From Platanthera guangdongensis (lineage: Eukaryota > Streptophyta > Magnoliopsida > Asparagales > Orchidaceae): DNA of 64,000 bases. Positions 1-10,290 of the stretch are shown one piece after another. The notes beneath the pieces were generated by a model. The model did not search any database. It was not told the DNA's origin and saw only the letters and a program-made list of their open reading frames with translations. Made by a program: the position numbers and the translations under genes. The number at the start of each line of letters is the position of its first letter. Within the stretch, counting starts at the first letter, position 1. The DNA is taken from the NCBI GenBank assembly GCA_039583875.1, contig CM077150.1, positions 187,058,375 to 187,122,374 of the forward strand, written 5' to 3'.

Positions 1-2
1 GC

Positions 3-320
3 TCCTTAGCCTATGAAAGTAATAAACTTTATAAGGAGCGCACAAAATTTTATCATGATAAAAAAATTAAGCACCCTAAAGATTTCAAACCGGGAGACCA
101 AGTTCTCCTCTATAATTCGCGCCTCCGACTTTTTCCGGGAAAACTCAAGTCCCGATGGTCCGGCCCTTTTATTGTAAAAGAGGTGTGGCCCTTTGGGACA
201 GTGCTAATCTCGCACCCGGAACAAGGCGAATTTAAAGTGAATGGGCACCGGTTGAAGATATTCCTCGCCGGCGATACTACTAATGAGTACCGGGAGGAAA
301 TTAACCTCCCGAACCCATAA
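3..320 (+). CDS. Athila-type Ty3/gypsy integrase, C-terminal end (partial)
   Basis: The reading frame is open from the window edge to TAA at 318-320, about 105 residues. It contains the C-terminal DNA-binding part of a plant Ty3/gypsy integrase: a [13 protein letters not shown] block followed by [14 protein letters not shown] and KVNGHRLK. These are typical of the Athila/Tat branch (family knowledge). The catalytic core, reverse transcriptase and gag must lie left of the window. No stop or frameshift is seen in the visible part. The gene is followed by a palindrome-rich spacer, the env-position ORF at 1381 and a 3' LTR at 4256, which is the Athila order. Integrase would join the cDNA to host DNA in the nucleus. 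Confidence 0.85.
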   Translation, partial: SLAYESNKLYKERTKFYHDKKIKHPKDFKPGDQVLLYNSRLRLFPGKLKSRWSGPFIVKEVWPFGTVLISHPEQGEFKVNGHRLKIFLAGDTTNEYREEINLPNP

Positions 321-553
321 ACGAGAGCCCCGCTTTGGTCGAGCTCAACGACAGTAAACAAAGCGCTTGTGGGAGGCACGCCATGCTTATCTTTTCTTCT
401 TATTTTTAATTTTATTTAAATTTTTGCAGGTTTGAAGGACATCTTTTTCGGCGTGACGATCGATGGAGATGAGCGTCAAGTCTACGCGTTTCTTCAAGTC
501 GGTAACTTTTTGTTTTATTATCATTTAGTTGAATTTTAAAAAAAAATATTTAA

Positions 554-554
<1 letters not shown>

Positions 555-588
<34 letters not shown>
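555..588. repeat. (AAT)n microsatellite
   Basis: A run of about eleven AAT units sits in the Athila pol-env spacer, directly after an A-rich stretch. Confidence 0.9.
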
Positions 589-590
<2 letters not shown>

Positions 591-630
591 TCGAAAGAGA
601 ACAAAAAAAAATTTTCTGCTCGTACACGCC

Positions 631-1264
631 TCTGTCATGGGCGTGACCTATTGGTCACGGGCGTGACAGAGACGTGTTTAGTTCGACGAGCGAAACCCGA
701 GAGTGGTTTCGTCGAGCGCAGCGTTCCTTTCGTCTTTCGGTACTATCACGGGCGTGACCATCATTGGTCACGGGCATGTCTAGCCCGAAACTTCGTTCGA
801 CGAAGTGAAGCTGGAAAATTTCACTTCCTGCCCAGTCATGGCGGTGACAGTTAGTGTCACGCCCGTGACGCTGGCAAGTCACGGTCGTGACTCGCCCGAA
901 AAAAGAAAAAAAAACCAAAATATTTTTTTTATTCTAGTTTCAGTTACACGCCCCAGGGTCACGGGCGTGATCCTGGGCCGTGTCATCGAATCTGAGGCGT
1001 GACCCCTGGTCAATGCCTCGGATTCCTTTGCGTTATTTTTTTTTAATGAGACACGCCCCATGTCACGGGCGTGACCTGGGGCGTGGCCTTGGAATCCAAT
1101 GCCAGCGCATTGGATTCCTGCACCGGGCACACCTTACACGCCCAGAGTCACGGGCGTGACTCTGGGGCGTGACCAGCGAATCCGAGGCTGGCAGCCTCGG
1201 ATTCCTTTTCTTTTTGTCCCGAGCTTGTCACGCCCCATGTCACGGGCGTGACAGGGGGGGCGTG
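631..1264. repeat. Palindrome array GTCACGGGCGTGAC in the Athila pol-env spacer
   Basis: The 14-base near-palindrome GTCACG-GG-CGTGAC, or its reverse complement, occurs exactly at 654, 856, 1062, 1147 and 1239, with several one-mismatch copies between. The flanks often extend the symmetry (ACGCCC before, GGGCGT after). The spacer from 321 to 630 is low-complexity and noncoding. The same motif recurs in this element's own LTR (4516-5053), so it belongs to this family. Confidence 0.85.
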
Positions 1265-1277
1265 ACCAACCCGAAAA

Positions 1278-1291
1278 CCCTATAAATAGGG
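1278..1291 (+). promoter_or_regulatory. TATA box upstream of the Athila env-position ORF
   Basis: CCCTATAAATAGGG lies 90 bases before the ATG at 1381 and directly after the palindrome array. It matches a plant TATA box in the correct strand. The inference is a separate promoter for the downstream ORF; splicing from the LTR promoter is the alternative. Confidence 0.6.
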
Positions 1292-1380
1292 CTTTTTCCC
1301 CTCTACTTCTTCCACACCATCCAACCCTTCTCTTCTCCCTTTGCTAACCTGAATCCTTCCTTCTTCTCCCTTCTTCCAAA

Positions 1381-2586
1381 ATGCCTCGCCAACACCCTCG
1401 CTCCACCGCTTCCTCCTCCGAGCACCCCGCGGATCCCGCCACAGCGGAAGCCATGCTCCTATTTCAAAACCAAACCCAGAAGGAGCGCAGCGAGCGCCTA
1501 CGCGCCAAACCCCTTGGCGTGTTCCGCATTTTAGATTGGGCGATCCTCGCCACATTTGGAGCTGCGGATTTGGTACGGGGATTTCTATCCACCCCTGGAT
1601 GGAATTCCCTCTTCTCTATTTCCGAGCATGCCTTTCTTGAACTCACCGTTGAGTTCTTGGCTTCATTTGAGTTCCGCTGGGCGGCCAATGACGACTTCAT
1701 CGTCTTTCGCATAGGTGGGATGGTGCATCAGCTCACCATCCGCCAGCTCAATGTCGTCAGGGGCTTCTGCTCGGAGGCTTTTTCCCAATCTCCCGCCTAT
1801 CTCGATTTAATTACTGATTTCCCGACCGATGTCAACCTTCTCGCCTTTTGGGCAGAAATCAGTAGTGACACCGCCCCCTACACCCCAAAGAAATCCAAAG
1901 GCAGCCAACTCATTTCTCCTGCTTTATGTATTCTCCACAACCTCCTTACCTTCACTATTTCTGATCGCGGCGATAGCCACGGGGTGGTGACTCGGGCAAA
2001 CTTACTATATTTATATGGTATGTTTTACCGGGTCCCCCTCAACCTTGGTTATCTGCTCGCAATTTTCTTTCGGCACCAGGCCGAAAATGCGAGGTTGGGA
2101 GCAGTGCATGGAGGGAACTTCATCACTTTCCTCGCGAAGCAGCTCGCCATTTGGGATGCCCTTCCACGCCTTAGCTGCGTCCAGACGCCGCAGGTCATCC
2201 AGTTCCAGACCCTTCAGGCCCTCGGCCTAGCGCGGCGACGTGATGGAGAGTTTGAGGCTATTCCCCCCACAGTCAGTGGTGGAGATCTTGACCTTGATTA
2301 CGGTTCCGGTCCCAGTGGCACTATTCACTCTCCCCAGATTCCTCCACCACCGCAGGACCCTTCTTCAGAGCCCGGCCCTCAGAGCTATTGGGATCGTCAG
2401 TTTGCGTCTCTTCACACACGCTTAGATACGATGCAGGCCGATTTTGACGCTCGCTTTGTGAGTTTTGACAGTCGATTTACCATGCTAGTGACAAATCAAG
2501 CCTCCTCCATGGCACGTATTGAGCGTGAGTTTTCAGACCTCCGGACGCACTATCAGGAGTCGTGGCAGCATAGCGATGAGGATTAG
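1381..2586 (+). CDS. Athila env-position protein (ATHILA ORF-1 / putative plant transposon protein type)
   Basis: An uninterrupted 401-residue ORF lies between integrase and 3' LTR, the place called env-like in Athila elements. Residues about 70-260 hold the conserved domain: VEFLASFEFRW, then FRIGGMVHQLTIRQLN, a KGSQLISPALCILHNLL helix, and a Tyr-rich segment near LLYLYGMFYRVP. After it come a Pro-rich linker (IPPPPQDPSSEPG) and a C-terminal helical tail suited to a coiled coil. I see no signal peptide, no clear membrane anchor and no furin-type site, so a true envelope function is not supported. The first ATG after the TATA box (1278-1291) was taken as start. It is the most intact ORF in the window. 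Its function is unknown. Confidence 0.8.
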   Translation: MPRQHPRSTASSSEHPADPATAEAMLLFQNQTQKERSERLRAKPLGVFRILDWAILATFGAADLVRGFLSTPGWNSLFSISEHAFLELTVEFLASFEFRWAANDDFIVFRIGGMVHQLTIRQLNVVRGFCSEAFSQSPAYLDLITDFPTDVNLLAFWAEISSDTAPYTPKKSKGSQLISPALCILHNLLTFTISDRGDSHGVVTRANLLYLYGMFYRVPLNLGYLLAIFFRHQAENARLGAVHGGNFITFLAKQLAIWDALPRLSCVQTPQVIQFQTLQALGLARRRDGEFEAIPPTVSGGDLDLDYGSGPSGTIHSPQIPPPPQDPSSEPGPQSYWDRQFASLHTRLDTMQADFDARFVSFDSRFTMLVTNQASSMARIEREFSDLRTHYQESWQHSDED

Positions 2587-4255
2587 CCTGCTTTCTTTTT
2601 CTTTGGGATTGTAGACCGCCCTATTGTATCTTTTCTTGTTATCATTTTATTTTCCTTTGTCATGTATCTTTTCTTTTTCGTAAAATAAAAAAATATGTTT
2701 TGCTTCAGCTTTGTCTTCCAGGTACATTTTGCTGCTGCATGACCTGCTTCAGGGAAGTCTCCTATCTTTTCTCTTTATTTATTTATTTTTCATTGGGGAC
2801 AATATCTTGTTTAAGTATGGGGGGATATTTCTCAAGCAAAATATACAAAAAAAGGATTTTATTTCTTTTGTGCAATTTTGTTTTTGCTTACTTTACAAAA
2901 ATACAAAAAAATACAAAAATAAAAAAAAATAGGATTATTTTCAAAATTAGGGAGATCTTTATTTCTCTATTTACTCACATGCGAAATTCTAGGTATTCAA
3001 CTTTTACATAAGTTTAGAAAATTTTTGATGCTTTAATTGAATTTTGAATTTTGTAGTAGAACTGTTGGTCATGCTGTGTTTCTAGTTAAGTGCACATGTT
3101 AGTAGAATTTGAGTAGAATTAAATATTCAGCATAAAATTAGATTTTTTTTTTCTGAATGCGTAGAAATAGTTTATTTTACTTATACTTGGAAACCGGTAA
3201 AATCTAAAAATATTTTAGGAGAGTGTGTAGAACTTTACTAGAGAGATATTTCGCGGATCAAGAAAGAGGTATTCTTTCTCGATGTCTAGAACTTGCCCTC
3301 TAGCTATTCTCAAGACTTTGCATAGGTTAAACTCATTAGTATGAAAAGGATTTAGGCATTTCTTTTGGCTAGTTTGAGCCTTTGCACCCTTACCTAACGT
3401 TTTACCCTTGCTAAACCAATTTGAGCCTATACCCTTCCTTTTGTTATAGCTCCACCAACACTTTACCAAAGCCTAAAAAGCATCCTAATTACACACCTAA
3501 AACCGAGCTTGAAATTATACATAAAACCAGTTTATGTGTGATTAGGAGCCATTTTATTTTGGTGGCTTTTGAAAAAAATATACAAGAGTTGTTCTATTTT
3601 TCACTCCTCCTCTAAAAAAAACAAACAAAAAAAGGAAGAAAAAAAAAACCAAAAAAAAAGAAGAAAAAAAACCAAAAAAAGAGGAAGTTGAAAAAATATT
3701 CAACATTTTGAAAAAAAAACAAAGGAATTGGCGGAGTTTTTCAATTTATTTCTTTTGTGCAAGCTCTCTTTAGGTTTTGGTGTGTCTACCCATTGCATTT
3801 ATCTTTGTTTTTCCAAACCAAAAACCTAAGCATACATTCCAACCTACTTAAGTCCTACTGATTTGTGCTTATAAGTTAACCTAGTGTCGTGGCGAGAGTG
3901 TGAAAGGGCAAGCCTATGGCCATCGACATTGATGGATTTCTTTGGAGGGTATCCCGATCTTCGATTTGTGCAATGTTATCTTAGCAAACATGCTACTTTC
4001 TCCCTAAACGTGATTCGAAGATTTATCGTGTTTCAATCTTTGAAGTAAAAATAATAAGTGGAAACACATTTTAGAAAATTAAAAAACTAATTTGTATGCT
4101 GAGTAGGTTCTTCTACAATAATAACTACAAGCATAGGCATAAGACTTCGCATTCTACTTCTTATATTCAATTTTCGTTTTTAGCGTTAAAATTTTTCTAC
4201 TCTCCATGTAAAGTTATTTGCTCGGGACGAGCAAACGAGTAAGTATGTGGGTATT
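2587..4255 (+). other. Athila 3' noncoding region up to the polypurine tract
   Basis: No convincing gene is present. The motif around 2793-2827 (GGGGACAA, then TTTAAGTATGGGGGG) is a known signature after the last ORF in Athila/Tat elements. A low-complexity A/C-rich tract runs from 3610 to 3720. The end at 4219-4255 (TGCTCGGGACGAGCA, then AAGTATGTGGG) is the usual pre-LTR signature and includes a weak purine-rich tract at 4241-4255. Confidence 0.7.
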
Positions 4256-5976
4256 TGATAACTCTAATTTTGTCCATGTTTTTATATTATTTTTATTTAA
4301 TAACTAATTAGTTTATAATTATATTTTGTAATTTTATTATTGAATTTTTCTAATTTCTAATTTCTTATTATTTTTGTAATTTTATATTTTGTAATTTTAT
4401 ATTATTTTGTAATTTTATTATAGTTTATAATTATATTATTTTCTAATTAGTCTATAGGGTTGACCAAGAGACAAAACTGGACAAAAGCAGGAAAATTTCA
4501 AATGTACACGCCAAAGTCACGGGCGTGACCTACAAGGTCATGGGCGTGACATACTGGCGTGAAACCGGCGCGTGGAAGAGCTATCTGCCGCGTCAATTAA
4601 AAGTACACGCCCTAAAGTCACGGGCGTGACAAGTATCACACGGGCGTGTACGCCAGGCGTGACATCCAGTGTTTGGTCCATTCTTCCAGTCAACGACAGT
4701 TTCTATTTGCACAACAGGTCACGGGCGTGACATATTTGTCACGGGCGTGACTAACCCCGTGACATCCCGGCGTGCCGACTTAATGCTGCAGTTTCAGGCG
4801 CTGGGAGTTTTCTCAAGACACGCCCACGGTCACGGGCGTGACTATGGGCGTGACCCTTCCAACAACGGCCGGAGTTATTCCCGCCGTTCCCGCTTCCCGC
4901 CGTTTTTCTACAACCGTCAAGACACGTCGTAGGTCACGGGCGTGACCTAGGGGCGTGACCCGCCAATTAACGACTTTTGGCGGTTTCGCGCCAATGTTCA
5001 GAGGACTTGAAGACGACAGTTCCGAGACCGACACGCCCTAGGTCACGGGCATGACCTAGGGGAGTGACCACCCAGCAACTTTTTCTATACATTCCAGACA
5101 GCTTCAGATGCTGAGGAGGAGATTTTTGGGGAGCTTAATTCTATTTTCTTTACTGTTTTTCCTGCATTTTCAATTCATAGTGTAACCTTTATTTTCAAGT
5201 CGTTCTTTAATCATGTCTTTCTTTATGCTTTCATGTAATTCTCCCATCATGATGAGTAGCTAATTTCCCAATTAGCACTTGATCATGATGAACTTTAGAA
5301 TAGAATAAAATTCTTATTTTTGATCTCAAATTAGCAAGCATTCCATTTTATATACTTTGATTTATTTTTGATTTAAATTTTCTTCGAATTCATAAGTTGC
5401 AAATTATGTTTATTCGAGCTTAGATTCGTATCCTAGATTTACCGAGAGGTTGTGGATACGAGTAGATCACTCAAGGATAAAGAGAGTTTCTTGCACCCCT
5501 CGAGAGAGGAACGCAAAATTCTTCCGCCTTGGAGTCAACTCCATTAGTGAGGTTCACCGCCTAAAGCAAACTTAGGTCTTTCGATTGGCCGAGAGCTCTT
5601 AATCGATCTACCTAAGGTTAGTCGAGTGCGTATTCTCGAGAGAGGCGCTTCGTAGCTTTGGAACCTCCGCGGTCGAAGTTAATAATTTAGATGTTTGTGC
5701 GCTTTAATTTCATGGATTTTATTCTAGCCCAAAGGGATTCCAGATCAAGTGCTAGCCTTTAATTCATCGAATTTCTCCTCTTAATTTAACGTTTGTTTTC
5801 GTTTTCGCAAAAACCAATTTTCCGATCGATAAAATAATAGTTCTTCCTTGTGAGTACAAATACTCAAAGGTCCCCGAGTTTAAATACGATATTTCCTATA
5901 CTAAATTTCGATAGGTGCACTTGCCTAGTTGAGAGTTTAGTTTGGATATTTTTCAAAACTTATAAAATTTACATCA
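4256..5976 (+). mobile_element. Athila 3' LTR
   Basis: The LTR begins TGATAACTC directly after the purine tract and ends ACATCA. The right border is supported by comparison: sequence after 5976 (GTGAC, then CAGGAG..GGTC) matches the uninterrupted LTR-Y copy near 44254, where no Athila is present. That makes GTGAC (5977-5981) the predicted target duplication; the other copy lies outside the window. Length 1721 bases fits Athila LTRs. It contains a family-specific palindrome array. Confidence 0.8.
4516..5053. repeat. Palindrome array GTCACGGGCGTGAC in the Athila LTR
   Basis: Exact copies start at 4516, 4617, 4718, 4738, 4829 and 4933, with a one-mismatch copy near 5041. Most are nested in a longer symmetric context (ACGCCC..GGGCGT). 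It is the same motif as in the spacer at 654-1252. Confidence 0.9.
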
Positions 5977-6453
5977 GTGACAACAGGAGAGGTCACCACT
6001 TTCTGGACTTAGAAAAATTCCAGAACTCATTAAGTGTTGAGTAATGTTGAATCACTCAACATGCGCTGACTTGGCTCCTCATTAGAAGAATCCTGCTTGC
6101 TTTGTCTCAGCGGTTCCTTCTCAACTATATCAACTCTTTCTTCTTCACAGCTTAGATTATCTCTTGTCTCAGCGGCTGTGCTGAGACCAACACTTCTCTC
6201 AATGCTTTGCATTGAGCAACTCAGCTGTCTCACTGATTTTGCTGAGACCTTCTTCTCAGCTGTCTCAGCTGTCTCGATGCTTTTGCCTTAGTAAAATTAT
6301 CTGACTTTCAGCTAACTCTTTTTGTTCACTTGTCCAATAAAGGATAACATGCATGCATGAACTTAATCAGACATCAAATACATTATGCCCCTTAACATGA
6401 TTGGTGATGCCTCTTCAAATCCTAAGGAACATTGGAGGGCACAATTCATAACA
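5977..6453 (-). mobile_element. LTR-Y of X copy 2, cut by the Athila insertion
   Basis: On the minus strand this begins at 6453 (TGTTATGAATTGTG, a mutated form of TGTTGGGAATTGTG at 44730) and runs to 5977, where the Athila LTR interrupts it. It is closely similar to 44254-44730. It is rich in palindromes: CTCAATGC-TTT-GCATTGAG at 6198-6216, GTCTCAGC..GCTGAGAC around 6171-6193, and a long stem around 6034-6060. The flanking CCTCG at 6454-6458 is the probable TSD of the original solo LTR. The rest should lie left of the Athila element. Confidence 0.7.
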
Positions 6454-8129
6454 CCTCGTCCAGCGGCTTTGTGAATATATATGTGACCTGCTTATCCATC
6501 GGGAAATAGCTGGGGGCTATATCCTTGTTCTCCACATGCTCTCAGATGAGGTGATATCGTTCTTCGATGTGCTTTGTATGGCTGTAAGAGACTTGATTAT
6601 TCGCAATCACTATAGCACTGGAGGGGTCGCAGAACATCGAAATCTCTTTGAACTTAAGGTTATAATCTTCGAGCTGATTCCTGAACAATAGAAGCTCGTA
6701 ACAACTACCAATGGAGATATACTCTAACTCGATAGTGGAAGTTGTCACACAATTCTGCTACTTACTGCTCCATGAGATAGGCCTTCTTCGGAGGAATTCG
6801 CATGCCTCGGAAGTGCTTTTCCTGTCAACCATACTACCTGCAAAATCCGCATCTAAAAAACAATTAGCTTGACATCATTACTTCTTGGGCACCATAAGTC
6901 AAGATTGGGAGTACACTTAAGCTATCTTAAGATTTGCTTTGTAGCAATGTAATAAGATTCTTTCGAGTTCACCTAAAATCTAGCACACACACATGTTGAA
7001 AACATTATGTCGGGTCTACTGGCAGTGAGGTAGAACAAGGATCCAATTATGCTTCTATACTTGGTTTCATCAAAATGTTTCCCTTCCTCATCCTTCTCTA
7101 GAGACATAGTTGAACTCATTGGAGTCCTCATCGAGGTTGTGTTCTCCATTCCAAATTTCTTAAGTAACTCTTTGGTGAACTTCGTCTGAGAGATCAAAAT
7201 TCCATCTTCAGATTGTTTCACCTGAAGTTCTAAGAAATACTTCTGCCCTCCCATACTGTTCGTTTCAAACTTCTCTTGCATGAGTTTGGAAAACTTCTTG
7301 CAAATGTTGTCTTCCATAGAGCCAAAAGTAATGTCGTCGACATAGATTTGCACTAGCAAAATCTTGTCTTTTACTTCGCTAAGAAATAATATCTTTTCTA
7401 TCTTTTCTTTTGTGAACTTGTTCTCAAGAAGAACGCTAGAAAATATCTTATACCAAGCTCGGGGAGCATGTTTTAAGCCGTAATGAGCTTTATTAACAAA
7501 ATAAACGTATTCAGGGAAAGTAGAGTTTATAAAACCTGGGGGTTGTGTCACATATACTTCCTCTTTCAGATTCCCTTTGAGGAATATTGATTTTACTTCT
7601 ATTTGATAGACCTTGAAGCCTTTGAGGGCAACATATGCAAGAAACAACCAAATCATTTCGAGTCTGGACAGTAAAGCAAAGCTCTGGTCGAAGTCAATCC
7701 CTCTTCATGTTTATATTCTTGAGCTACAACCCTGGCTTTATTCTTGATAATAATTCCATTTTCGTCTAGCTTGTTTCTGAAAATCTATTTGGTGTCGATC
7801 ACGTTCTGTCCTTTGGGCCTAGGTACCAACTCTGAGACTTTGCATCTTTCAAATTGATTGAGCTCCTCTTGCATTTCCAATACCGAAGAGGCATCCTAAT
7901 TTGCTTCTTCAAACTTCTTTGGCTTAACCTGAGACAGAAAACTAAGATGTAGACTGTCATTAGTAGTACCTCTTCTGGTTCTGACACCGTTGCCTGAATC
8001 TATAATGATTTGGTAAACCTTGTGATCTCTCAGGTGTCTGAATGCTAGATTTCTTCTTCGCCAACCGGCATGTTCTGCCATGTCTATAACATCTCCTACA
8101 GGTTGAGGTTGTTCTTCATCTAGACATTC
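6454..8129 (-). pseudogene. X copy 2 pol, 3' part: reverse transcriptase and RNase H (Ty1/copia, SIRE-like)
   Basis: On the minus strand this is the copia polyprotein from the integrase-RT hinge (8129) through reverse transcriptase to RNase H. The best block, 7656-6973, carries VYVTQPPGF, the catalytic QIYVDDI motif and the late-RT signature SLFYLTASRPDI. RNase H follows at about 6840-6475. Several frameshifts and stops break the frame between blocks, for example near 7700 and 6930. Translation then runs into LTR-Y at 6453, so the RNase H C-terminus is displaced. The 5' side is interrupted at 8129 by element B and continues at 20403. Homologous to 46390-44731. Confidence 0.85.
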
Positions 8130-8275
8130 TGTTGGGTACATTGGTTTAAATGTACCTGATTTGAAGAAGCCTCACCCTACTCAATGATATACATCAAAAT
8201 GTATTTGATGTATGTTGAGTTTACTTGTGCAGGTTAAGTATTTGCAATGAAGATGAAAAAGTTTCCAAGTCCATG

Positions 8276-9165
8276 TGTCGACACCCAGAGGGAAAGTGTC
8301 GACACTTAAGAAGACTTGTGTCGACACCCAGGCAAGCAGTGTCGACACTTGGAGTACTTGTGTCGACACTAGGGATGCAGAGTCAACACCAGACAGGAAG
8401 TGTCGACACAAGGAGCTGTATCGACACTCAATGAAGAAAAGTGCAGTGAAGCAGTGTCGACACTTAGAAGTTGTGTCGACACCCAGTGAAACTATGTCTA
8501 CATCAGAAAGTGTTGACACTTGGAGGCTGTGTCGACCCTCAGCAAAAGTCAGCAGAGTCTAAGTATAATGTCGACATAATAAAGAATGTGTCGACACTCA
8601 GCAGAAGACTCAACACTTGAAGAAAGTGTCGACACAAGAAAGAATGTGTCGACACTCAGCAGAAGACTCAACACTTGAAGAAAGTGTCAACACAAGGAGC
8701 TGTGTCGACACTTAGCAAAGTTCAACAAAATTCTAAGTACAAGTGTCGACACTAAGGAGATGTGTCGACACTCAGCCAGAGTCTCAACAGAAGAAGAATG
8801 TGTCGACACATGGAGCAGTGTCGAAACTCAGTAAGTATCAACACAGAAGGCATGTGTCGACACCTAGAAGATGTGTCGACAATGAACGAGTTCAACACAT
8901 GAAGATGTGTCGACACAATGGAGTTGTGTCGACACTTAGAAGAATTCAACAAAGTGCTGAAGAACAAAGTGTTGTGTCGACACTCAAAATCAGTGTCGAC
9001 ACTCAAAATCAGTGTCGACACATGAAGAATAAGCTGTGTCGAGAAGTGAATTCTACAATACAAGGAGTTGTGTTGACACCTTGAAGGCTAGTGTCGACAC
9101 TTAGTCAACTTGTGTCGACACTTAGTCTATAAGTGTCGACACTTAAAGACAGACAGTCTCGACAC
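8276..9165. repeat. GTGTCGACAC palindrome array in the B 5' LTR
   Basis: Dozens of exact or one-mismatch copies of the perfect 10-base palindrome GTGTCGACAC are spaced about 15-40 bases apart with unrelated sequence between. ORFs read through it (repeating VSTPRG- or CRHL-type peptides) are artefacts. Confidence 0.95.
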
Positions 9166-9296
9166 TTTCAGACAGTTACAGATTTTTCAAGAACTGACTG
9201 GATGACTTGACAACTGCCATTCCAGCTGGTCTACTGCACCTGTCAGAGTTATCAGAAATCAGTTATGAACCGGACCAGCCGGTTACCATGAAGAAG

Positions 9297-9309
9297 GCCT
9301 ATAAATAGG
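9297..9309 (+). promoter_or_regulatory. TATA box of the B 5' LTR
   Basis: GCCTATAAATAGG sits 130 bases after the palindrome array. It is repeated in the 3' LTR at 19521-19533. Transcription is expected to start about 30 bases downstream. Confidence 0.75.
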
Positions 9310-9670
9310 CTTATACTGTCTACAGAAGAAGTTGTTCAGATGATCAAGTAATACAAAGAAGATCTAGCTATTCATTGAAGAATCTAGTGAAGATCTAAGA
9401 AGTTGGAGAGAGAGAGCTCCATCCAAGAGGACAGCCATTGGAACCAGGCAGAGAAGAAGGGTTCAGATTTTGTTCTGAATCTTAAGTAGCAGAGATCACG
9501 GATCAACTGCAGAGGAGATCAATCTTATTGTGTTCAACATTCAAGAAGCTTTGAAGAAAGTCAAGTCAGGTTGATCTCAGCTGAGTTCTTCCAAGAACTC
9601 ATCAATAAACTCACAACTCTTCTCTCTTTTCTCTGAGTTGTAGGGTTTACATTTTGTATTCATATTATCT

Positions 9671-9926
9671 TGTAGGATCCTTAGGGATCTGAGTTTGTAA
9701 GCCTACAATTATAAAGGCTGAGTGTAGGGCTTGTGTGCCTGAGTGTAGGAGATTTGTATCTCTGAGTGTAGGCCTGTTGTGGCTGAGTGTAGGCCTGCTG
9801 TGGCTGAGTGTAGGCTTTGTGAAAAAGCTGAGTGTAGGTCTTTGGAGAAGACTGAGTTGTAGGGCCTTGGGCCTGAGCTGTAGGAACCTGTTTTGGGGTT
9901 CTGAGTGTAAGATCTGAGGATCTGAG
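9671..9926 (+). repeat. String of eleven small hairpins with a constant linker (B 5' LTR)
   Basis: The linker CTGAGTGTAGG repeats about ten times. Between each GTAGG and the next CTGAG lies a short inverted repeat whose stem differs every time: GATCC-ttag-GGATC, AGCC..GGCT, GAGAT-ttgt-ATCTC, GCC..GGC (twice), GCTT..AAGC, GTCTT-tggag-AAGAC, GGCC-ttg-GGCC, GAACC..GGTTC, AGATC-tgag-GATCT. It lies downstream of the TATA box, so it would be in the RNA. Homologous strings occur in LTR-X and LTR-Y. Confidence 0.85.
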
Positions 9927-10186
9927 ATAGTGGAGGAGTTTGGCCGAATCTAGTACACTACTAGATAGGCGAAGGGGGAAAGTGGATGTACCCAAACCTT
10001 GGGGAACCACTATAAATCTGTGTGTCTACTGTGTGCTTGTGTAATTCTGTGATTGCTGCTTGTGTGCTGTGATAAAGTAACTAGAACTCTGTGATATAAT
10101 CTGAATTCTGCCTAAAAAGTCAAAAAGATATAAGTCACCTATTCACCCCCCCCCCCTCTATGTGAGTAGGTACAATATCTTTCAAG

Positions 10187-10198
10187 TGGTATCAGAGT
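10187..10198 (+). other. Primer binding site of B (initiator tRNA-Met)
   Basis: TGGTATCAGAGT matches the canonical plant iMet primer site TGGTATCAGAGC at 11 of 12 positions and starts two bases after the LTR. Confidence 0.9.
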
Positions 10199-10290
10199 GA
10201 GGTTACTCAAAAAGGGACATAACTGTCTGAGTAGATCCTGTTGGCAGATTCAGTCTAAGTAAAATTATAAAATCAAGAAAATCAAGAACT

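Larger units (their letters stand above)
8130..10184 (+). mobile_element. Element B 5' LTR
   Basis: 2055 bases. U3 holds a GTGTCGACAC array (8276-9165), the TATA box is at 9297, and the transcribed part holds a hairpin string (9671-9926). The end CCTATTCACCCCC..ATCTTTCA is followed by the primer site. The 3' LTR is about 17 bases shorter; one visible difference is an extra 19-base repeat unit near 8980-9015 here. Confidence 0.95.

Noticed and set aside
2700..3011. 103-codon ORF after the Athila env-position gene
   Set aside because: AT-rich, covers the conserved noncoding GGGGACAA signature, and has no domain.
8276..9165. CRISPR-like look: short palindromic repeats with varied spacers
   Set aside because: Spacing is irregular, repeats are only 10 bases, there are no cas genes, and it is plainly LTR U3 of a plant retroelement.
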